This document shows positions 15,034 to 19,636 of a DNA stretch of 19,636 nt, piece after piece (position 1 is the stretch's first letter; each line of letters opens with the position of its first letter). The stretch covers positions 1 to 19,636 of the forward strand of contig CAYZDV010000028.1 of NCBI GenBank assembly GCA_964477275.1. Direction: 5' to 3'. Origin of the DNA: CAYZDV01 sp964477275. GTDB taxonomy: Bacteria > Acidobacteriota > Aminicenantia > Aminicenantales > Aminicenantaceae. Under the pieces are notes generated by a model that saw only the letters and a list, made by a program, of their open reading frames with translations, ran no database searches and was not told where the DNA came from. The position numbers and the translations under genes were made by a program.

Positions 15034-16754
15034 TCGGGAAGGAGGACTGTGAATTTTGTGCCTTTTCCGGGAGTGCTCTCCACCCTCACTTCGCCTTCGT
15101 GCAAGAGGGCGATGTGCTTGACGATGGAGAGGCCCAGGCCGGTGCCCCCCAGTTTCCTCGATCGGGATTTATCCACCACATAAAACCTTTCAAAGATGCG
15201 CGGCAGGTGATTCTCCGGGATCCCGATTCCCGTGTCCTCGATTTTCACGGACAGGTATCCCGGGATTTTCTCGAGGGAAACGGTGATTTTTCCTCTCTCC
15301 GTGTACTTCACGGCGTTGTCGATAAGGTTCATGAACATCTGCTCCAGCCTGAACGGGTCGCCCGGGACAGGGAGAATCCTGTTTCTGACCAGGATGTCCA
15401 CCTCCAGATTTTTTTCTTTCCTGCTCTGCTCGAAAATCCGGAGGACATTCTCCATCAGGCGCCGGACATCCACCTCCTCCTTCTCCAGCTTGACCTCTTT
15501 CTCCTCCATCTCTGAGAGCAGGAGGAGGTCCTTGACAATATGAATGAGCCTGTCAGTATGTCTCCTGATGATGTCCAGATAATTTTTGGATTTCTCGTCC
15601 ACCTCTTCTTCCAGGGTCTCCACGTATCCTTTGATGGCCGTCAGCGGTGTGCGGAGTTCATGGGAGATATTGACCACAAAATCTTTTTTGATTTTTTCTA
15701 TTTCCCGGACAGGGGTTAAATCGTGAAGAGTGATCACCACCTCTTCCCGGGAAGGAAGGAAGGCGGCACTGGTGAGATAGCTCCTGCCGTTGAGAAAAAG
15801 CTCGTGCGAAGCGCTTTTTTTCTCTCTCTGGACCTTTTTGATCAGATCGCCGAATTCCGGCTCCCTGACGACCTCCCAGTAGTATATTCCCTCCGCCGCC
15901 TCAGTCCGGGCGATTTTCCTGAAGCTCCGGTTGCTGAGCAGAATCCGGCCGGTCTTATCGATGACCAGCAGGCCTTCCTCGATGGAGGAGAGGACGCTGT
16001 CCAGCTCTTCCTTCTGGCGGGTGAGCTGGTCGAAGAGCGACTTGATCTCTTCGGTCATGAAGTTGAAGCTTTCGGCCAGCTCCCGGAGCTCATCCCGATT
16101 CTTCAAAAAGACCTTGGCTCTGAAATCTCCGGCTGCGATCCGGCGCGAAGCGGCCTTCATTTCTTCGATCGGCCGGACAAGGGTGCGGGTGAACAGGAAA
16201 GCGCCGAGGAGAGCGAGGAGGGTGACCGCAAGGCCGATCCGCCAGATATTGGCTCTCAACAGGGAGAGAAGAATGCGGATATCCCTGAGATAAAGGCTGA
16301 GCCGCAAAACGCCCGCGACCTCATCCCCTTTCTCCAGGGGCAGGCCGACATAGAGCATGTCCTCACGGACAGTATGGCTGAAGCGCAGTGACTTGCCGAC
16401 ATGGCCAGCCAGGGCACGGTAAATCTCCGGCCGGAATTTGTGGTTCTCCATTGACAGGGGGTCTTCTTCGGAATCCGCCAGGACGACCCCTTCTCTGTCG
16501 ACCACGGTGATCCGGGTGTTGATGTGCTTCCCGAATTCTTTGACAAAGGCATCCAGCTCCGGGAAGCGGCTGGCTTCGAAAAATGGCACGAGTTTGAACC
16601 TCAAAGCCAGGGCGAGGTTTTCCAGGCTGCTGGACAGGCACTGCAGGTGGAAATTTTTGATGGCGCGGTAAGAGAGGACAGAGATCAAAACGGCCATGAG
16701 GATGATGACGATCAAATAGCCGCCGAACGCCTTGAGGAATAGAGAGCGCTTCAT
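15027..16754 (-). CDS. phoR: Phosphate-regulon sensor histidine kinase PhoR
   Basis: 575-residue membrane histidine kinase. TM1 is about residues 12-28 and TM2 about 172-190, enclosing a ~140-residue extracytoplasmic domain. Then come HAMP (about 190-245), PAS (about 253-350, SIEEGLLVIDKTGRILLSN), a HisKA H-box with His365 (VVNISHELRTPLTAIKGYVE), and HATPase with an N-box (MFMNLIDNAVKYTERG), DTGIGIP and GGTGLGLSIVKH. This is the domain order of PhoR. ATGA overlap with phoB (16751-16754) shows a single operon, and GGAAGAGGA precedes the start. It should phosphorylate PhoB when phosphate is low, with PhoU and Pst acting as the signal source. Its final codons lie within a dispersed repeat. Confidence 0.93.
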   Translation of the reverse strand: MKRSLFLKAFGGYLIVIILMAVLISVLSYRAIKNFHLQCLSSSLENLALALRFKLVPFFEASRFPELDAFVKEFGKHINTRITVVDREGVVLADSEEDPLSMENHKFRPEIYRALAGHVGKSLRFSHTVREDMLYVGLPLEKGDEVAGVLRLSLYLRDIRILLSLLRANIWRIGLAVTLLALLGAFLFTRTLVRPIEEMKAASRRIAAGDFRAKVFLKNRDELRELAESFNFMTEEIKSLFDQLTRQKEELDSVLSSIEEGLLVIDKTGRILLSNRSFRKIARTEAAEGIYYWEVVREPEFGDLIKKVQREKKSASHELFLNGRSYLTSAAFLPSREEVVITLHDLTPVREIEKIKKDFVVNISHELRTPLTAIKGYVETLEEEVDEKSKNYLDIIRRHTDRLIHIVKDLLLLSEMEEKEVKLEKEEVDVRRLMENVLRIFEQSRKEKNLEVDILVRNRILPVPGDPFRLEQMFMNLIDNAVKYTERGKITVSLEKIPGYLSVKIEDTGIGIPENHLPRIFERFYVVDKSRSRKLGGTGLGLSIVKHIALLHEGEVRVESTPGKGTKFTVLLPEL

Positions 16755-17437
16755 GGGTCCTCTTCCAGTTTATAGCCCACTCCCCGGATGTTTTTGATCA
16801 GACCTGATGCCTTTCCCAGCTTTTCCCTCAGGTGTTTGATGTGGACATCGACTGTCCGGTCCACAACCGCCTTCTCCTCGCCCCACAGATGATTGAGTAT
16901 CTGGTCCCGGGTGAAAACCCAGCCTTTCTTGGAGCTGAGAAGCTGGAGAATCCTGAACTCTGTCGATGTCAGCTCGACCTTATTCCCCGCAACATAAAGC
17001 TCATGCTTTTCAGGGAGAATCGTCAACAGACCTCCAATCTCGATTCTGGGAAGCTCCTCTCCTTTCTGCTGTCTTCTTAAAACCGCTTTAACCCTCGCCA
17101 CTAATTCCCTGGGCGAGAAAGGTTTGGTGACATAATCGTCTGCACCCAGCTCTAAACCCAGGATTTTGTCCGTTTCTTCTCCCTTTGCCGTAAGCATGAT
17201 GATCGGGATGGACGAGTATTCCGCCTGATTTTTCAATTCTTTGCATATCTCAAGTCCATCGGCATCGGGGAGCATCAGGTCGAGGATAATCAGGTCAGGG
17301 CGTTCTGAACCCAGAAAGCGCTGGAAGTTTTCCGCATCCTCGAAGCCTTCCACCCGGAAACCGGCTCTCCGGAGATGGAGGGAGACGAGCTCCAGGATAT
17401 CCGGCTCATCGTCGATGATGGCGATCAGTTCCTTCAA
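16751..17437 (-). CDS. phoB: Phosphate-regulon response regulator PhoB
   Basis: 228-residue OmpR/PhoB-family regulator. The receiver domain has the acidic pocket IIDDEPD (residues 7-13), phosphoacceptor Asp53 (LIILDLMLPDADG), Thr83 and Lys105 (DYVTKPFSPREL). A winged helix spans about 130-225 (LTSTEFRILQLLSSKKGWVFTRDQIL, VDRTVDVHIKHLREKLG). The start codon is TTG at 17437 with a weak ribosome site; no better start exists because residues 7-13 are essential. Its likely target is the TTAACC repeat array upstream of pstS. It is transcribed before phoR from the promoter at 17505-17533. Confidence 0.93.
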   Translation of the reverse strand: MKELIAIIDDEPDILELVSLHLRRAGFRVEGFEDAENFQRFLGSERPDLIILDLMLPDADGLEICKELKNQAEYSSIPIIMLTAKGEETDKILGLELGADDYVTKPFSPRELVARVKAVLRRQQKGEELPRIEIGGLLTILPEKHELYVAGNKVELTSTEFRILQLLSSKKGWVFTRDQILNHLWGEEKAVVDRTVDVHIKHLREKLGKASGLIKNIRGVGYKLEEDP

Positions 17438-17472
17438 AGGACTTGCCCGTTTCGACAGTCAACCCGAACCGC

Positions 17473-17495
17473 TTTGAAAGTCGCAGACTTTCAAA
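17473..17495 (-). promoter_or_regulatory. Perfect hairpin in the phoB leader
   Basis: TTTGAAAGTC (17473-17482) and GACTTTCAAA (17486-17495) are exact reverse complements separated by GCA. Measured from the predicted phoB -10 box, the structure begins within a few nt of the transcript start and ends about 35 nt before the TTG start. It could be an operator dyad, a 5' stability stem or a translational control element. Confidence 0.6.
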
Positions 17496-17504
17496 TTCCC
17501 GCCC

Positions 17505-17533
17505 ATTATACATTCCCTTTACGGAAGACACAA
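17505..17533 (-). promoter_or_regulatory. Candidate phoBR promoter
   Basis: On the - strand TTGTGT (17528-17533) and a perfect TATAAT (17505-17510) are separated by 17 nt, the preferred sigma-70 spacing. Predicted start near 17498. No TTAACC-type Pho repeats are seen here, so autoregulation by PhoB is not supported by sequence. Confidence 0.55.
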
Positions 17534-17622
17534 TGACCGTTTCGCTTCTCCAGCCCTCACCCTATCATAAAAAAGAATTTCCGGGGGAAGCCTTTTTTTC
17601 CGTGACAGCGAATAAAACGAGA

Positions 17623-17821
17623 GGGTCAGGCTGGGTGGTGAGAAAACCGTGAGCAGGGCTGAGCGGGCATGGTATACAAAATGGGGACAGTCCCCCAAAA
17701 TAAAAAAATTGGGGACAGTCCCCATTTTGCAGTCCCCATTTTGTATGAGCGAAGCCCGAATCCGAGCGGAATTTCTTAGTCGGGGAAATTCCGCGTGTTT
17801 TCGATGCACCCAGCCTGACCC
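17623..17821. mobile_element. MITE/REP-like non-coding element with 15-bp terminal inverted repeats
   Basis: The ends GGGTCAGGCTGGGTG (17623-17637) and CACCCAGCCTGACCC (17807-17821) are perfect reverse complements bounding 199 bp. Inside are two GGGGACAGTCCCC palindromes, a larger imperfect stem, and a 10-bp perfect hairpin GCGGAATTTC/GAAATTCCGC (17766-17794, 9-nt loop). No coding frame is credible, so it would be non-autonomous. GGGGACAGTCCCC-type repeats are, from memory, common between genes in some bacterial genomes and may be moved by REP-type (Y1) transposases; that link is inference. No target duplication is evident at the ends. Confidence 0.65.
17674..17746. repeat. GGGGACAGTCCCC palindrome cluster
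   Basis: The 13-bp palindrome occurs at 17683-17695 and 17711-17723. CAAAAT before the first and ATTTTG after the second extend the pair to 19-bp arms with one central mismatch. A third half-site, TCCCCATTTTGTAT (17733-17746), is the exact complement of ATACAAAATGGGGA (17674-17687). Two alternative nested stems are therefore possible. Confidence 0.8.
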
Positions 17822-17839
17822 CCTTAACCCCCTTTATTC

Positions 17840-17868
17840 TTTTCCTTTCTGACGATTTGTTATATAAT
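17840..17868 (+). promoter_or_regulatory. Candidate promoter of the Cache histidine kinase
   Basis: A perfect TATAAT at 17863-17868 lies in an A/T-rich stretch just outside the repeat element. The best -35 at 17-nt spacing is only TTTTCC (17840-17845), so the call rests mainly on the -10 box and its position 31 nt before the start codon. Confidence 0.4.
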
Positions 17869-17899
17869 TCAATTTAATAATTCAAACCTTGCTCCTGAG

Positions 17900-19636
17900 A
17901 TGAAATTTCCGCCTCTCTCCTTAAGGATAAAGCTGATCATCAGCTTTCTCGTGGTCATCATCATCGGCGGCCTGCTCTCTCTGAGCCTTGGTTCGAGGCT
18001 GATCAGAGAAACACTCATCACTGAAGCCCAAACCAAGGTTCAGCATGATCTGGCATCGGCCTGGATGGTCTTCAACGAAAAGCTCAACGGCATCAAGCTG
18101 GTGGTCAGCCTGACGGCCAGACGGGAAAGCCTCCACGAAGCCCTCAAGAGCGAACGCCATGATATCCTCCTGAGATTTCTCAGCCGGGTCAGAGAAGAGT
18201 CCGACCTCGACATTCTCACCCTTACCGACAGCAGCGGACGGGTCATCATCAGGACCAGGAACCCCGGAGTGGTCGGAGACGACCAATCCCAGGATGAAAT
18301 CGTTAAACTGGCCACCGAGCGGGAGGTTCTGGCTTCCCCCCAGATTGTTCCCAGGGAAGAACTCCTCAAGGAAGGAGAAGACCTGGCCGAACAGGCCTAC
18401 ATGGAGTTCATCCCTACCCCGAAAGCCGCTCCCCGGCCTGAAAACACGGAGACCAGCGGCATGATGCTCAAGGCCGCCGCTTGTATCAGAGACGACGGCG
18501 GCGCCCTCCTCGGCGTCCTCTATGGCGGAGTGCTGCTCAACCGCACATATGAGATTGTCGACCGGGTAAAGGAAATTGTCTACAGGGAAGAAAAATACAA
18601 AGGACGGGATAAAGGGACAGCCACCATCTTCCAGCACGACCTTCGCATCTCGACAAATGTCAAAAATGAAAAAGGAGAAAGGGCCACCGCCACCCGGCTC
18701 TCCAAAGAGGTCAACGAGGCGGTGCTCGTGGAGGGGAAGGCCTGGGTCGACAGGGCTTTTGTGGTCAATGACTGGTACATCACGGCCTATGAACCCATCA
18801 AAAACGTCAACAATGAGATCATCGGCATTCTCTATGTGGGGATGCTCGAAAGGCCTTATATCGACACGACCTACCGGGTGATGCTGACATTCGTCCTGAT
18901 CGCTTCTCTCTGCGTCCTCTTCCTGCTGGTCATCCTCTATTTTTCCACCTCCCGCATCATCAACCCCCTTCAGAAAATGGTGGTGGCCACTCAGCTCATT
19001 GCCAGGGGAGAGCTTTCCCACAAGGTGGAGGTAAACTCCAGGGATGAGCTCGGCGACCTGGCGGATTCCTTCAACCGGATGACAGAAAACCTGAAAGCGG
19101 CCAACCTGAAACTCATCGAATGGGGGAAGACCCTGGAGAAAAAGGTCGAAGAACGCACCCGGGAATTGAAAGAAATGCAGGCCCACCTCATCCAGTCGGA
19201 AAAGCTCGCCTCCCTGGGAAAACTGGCTGCCGGCATCGCCCATGAAATCAACAATCCCCTCGGCGGCATTCTCATCTACAGCCATCTGCTGCTCGAGGAT
19301 ACAGATAAAAAAAGTCCCCATTATGAAAACCTGAAAAAAATCGTCAAAGAGACATCCCGCTGCAAGGACATCGTCAAGGGACTTCTCGAATTCGCTCGAC
19401 CCAGGGAGCCCGAAGTGTCTCTGGTCGACATCAGCCAGGTCGTCGAAAAATCTCTGGCCATCGTCGAACGACAGGCCCTCTTCCAGAACATCAAGATCAA
19501 AAAATCCTATGCCTCCGGCCTGCCCAAAATCGCGGCCGACGGCTCCCAGCTCGAACAGGTGTTCATGAACATCATCATCAACGCCGCCGAAGCCATGGAC
19601 GGGAAAGGAGTCCTCACCCTCAGCACAGCCCTGAAC
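17900..19636 (+). CDS. Cache-domain sensor histidine kinase, 3'-truncated
   Basis: The frame runs open from the ATG at 17900 to the window end (579 codons, no stop). TM1 is about residues 10-32 (KLIISFLVVIIIGGLLSLSLG). A ~290-residue extracytoplasmic Cache-type sensor follows, with family stretches GTATIFQHDLRISTNVKN, AFVVNDWYITAYEPIKN and GILYVGMLERPY. TM2 is about 327-350, then HAMP, a coiled coil (EWGKTLEKKVEERTRELKEM), a HisKA H-box with His448 (LASLGKLAAGIAHEINNPL) and an HATPase N-box (QVFMNIIINAAEAMDG, Asn near 561). The rest of the ATPase domain is beyond the window. The H-box is of the NtrB-like kind. The ligand is unknown and the partner regulator is probably downstream. The ribosome site is weak. 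Confidence 0.92.
   Translation, partial: MKFPPLSLRIKLIISFLVVIIIGGLLSLSLGSRLIRETLITEAQTKVQHDLASAWMVFNEKLNGIKLVVSLTARRESLHEALKSERHDILLRFLSRVREESDLDILTLTDSSGRVIIRTRNPGVVGDDQSQDEIVKLATEREVLASPQIVPREELLKEGEDLAEQAYMEFIPTPKAAPRPENTETSGMMLKAAACIRDDGGALLGVLYGGVLLNRTYEIVDRVKEIVYREEKYKGRDKGTATIFQHDLRISTNVKNEKGERATATRLSKEVNEAVLVEGKAWVDRAFVVNDWYITAYEPIKNVNNEIIGILYVGMLERPYIDTTYRVMLTFVLIASLCVLFLLVILYFSTSRIINPLQKMVVATQLIARGELSHKVEVNSRDELGDLADSFNRMTENLKAANLKLIEWGKTLEKKVEERTRELKEMQAHLIQSEKLASLGKLAAGIAHEINNPLGGILIYSHLLLEDTDKKSPHYENLKKIVKETSRCKDIVKGLLEFARPREPEVSLVDISQVVEKSLAIVERQALFQNIKIKKSYASGLPKIAADGSQLEQVFMNIIINAAEAMDGKGVLTLSTALN

Larger units (their letters stand above)
17438..17899. other. Intergenic region between phoB and the kinase at 17900
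   Basis: About 460 bp between divergent genes. From left to right: the phoB leader hairpin, the phoBR promoter, about 90 bp (17534-17622) where I see nothing, the inverted-repeat element 17623-17821, and a candidate promoter for the + strand kinase. Short frames on both strands here run through the repeats and show no domain or ribosome site. Confidence 0.6.

Noticed and set aside
17519..17809. 96-codon frame on the - strand near phoB
   Set aside because: Created by the palindromic element; no domain or initiation signal.
17921..19321. Long open frame (466 codons) on the - strand
   Set aside because: It is the antisense of the Cache histidine kinase, whose + frame has clear TM, HAMP, H-box and N-box motifs. 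The antisense product has no recognisable domain.

Overview
The window is bacterial and looks like a chromosomal segment of a strict anaerobe with H2, ferredoxin and NAD metabolism. The phylum cannot be fixed from sequence alone. Tightly packed operons with strong AGGAGG-type ribosome sites, NuoEF/HdrA/Mvh-type proteins and PstSCAB-PhoU/PhoBR fit lineages such as Desulfobacterota, Candidatus Aminicenantes or Clostridia-like anaerobes; this is inference.

Region 1 (1-10002, + strand) is one polycistronic operon for an unusual hydrogenase. It starts with a regulatory or sensory block: a 5'-truncated [FeFe]-hydrogenase-like putative H2 sensor, a DRTGG-domain protein, a PHP-domain phosphoesterase and a small HATPase kinase-like protein. 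Next come a NuoE-like [2Fe-2S] protein, a small thioredoxin-fold ferredoxin and a HydB/NuoF-type NADH/FMN subunit. A fusion protein follows, with a NuoG/HydA-like N-terminus joined to an HdrA-like body that lacks the usual N-terminal FAD-binding GxGxxG segment. The operon ends with MvhD, MvhG and MvhA, a group 3c-type [NiFe]-hydrogenase. I infer a chimeric electron-bifurcating complex. It has the HydBC-type NADH/FMN module and the sensory block usually seen with [FeFe] HydABC, but the H-cluster catalytic subunit is replaced by an HdrA-like relay plus a [NiFe] MvhADG module.

Region 2 (10020-14700, - strand) is the phosphate uptake operon pstS-pstC-pstA-pstB-arsC-phoU. An arsenate reductase gene sits between pstB and phoU. 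Upstream of pstS are four TTAACC-like repeats at exact 11-bp spacing, 9 nt from a TAAAAT -10 box, which is a textbook Pho-box promoter.

Region 3 (about 14690-15035) is intergenic and carries a diverged 25-bp repeat pair, a perfect 11-bp hairpin and a likely phoR terminator.

Region 4 (15027-17437, - strand) holds phoB-phoR, which probably controls the pst operon through the Pho box. The phoB promoter carries a 10-bp perfect hairpin in its predicted leader.

Region 5 (17438-17899) is intergenic and contains a roughly 199-bp MITE/REP-like element with perfect 15-bp terminal inverted repeats and internal GGGGACAGTCCCC palindromes.

Region 6 (17900-19636, + strand) is the 5' part of a Cache-HAMP-histidine kinase gene that runs off the window end.
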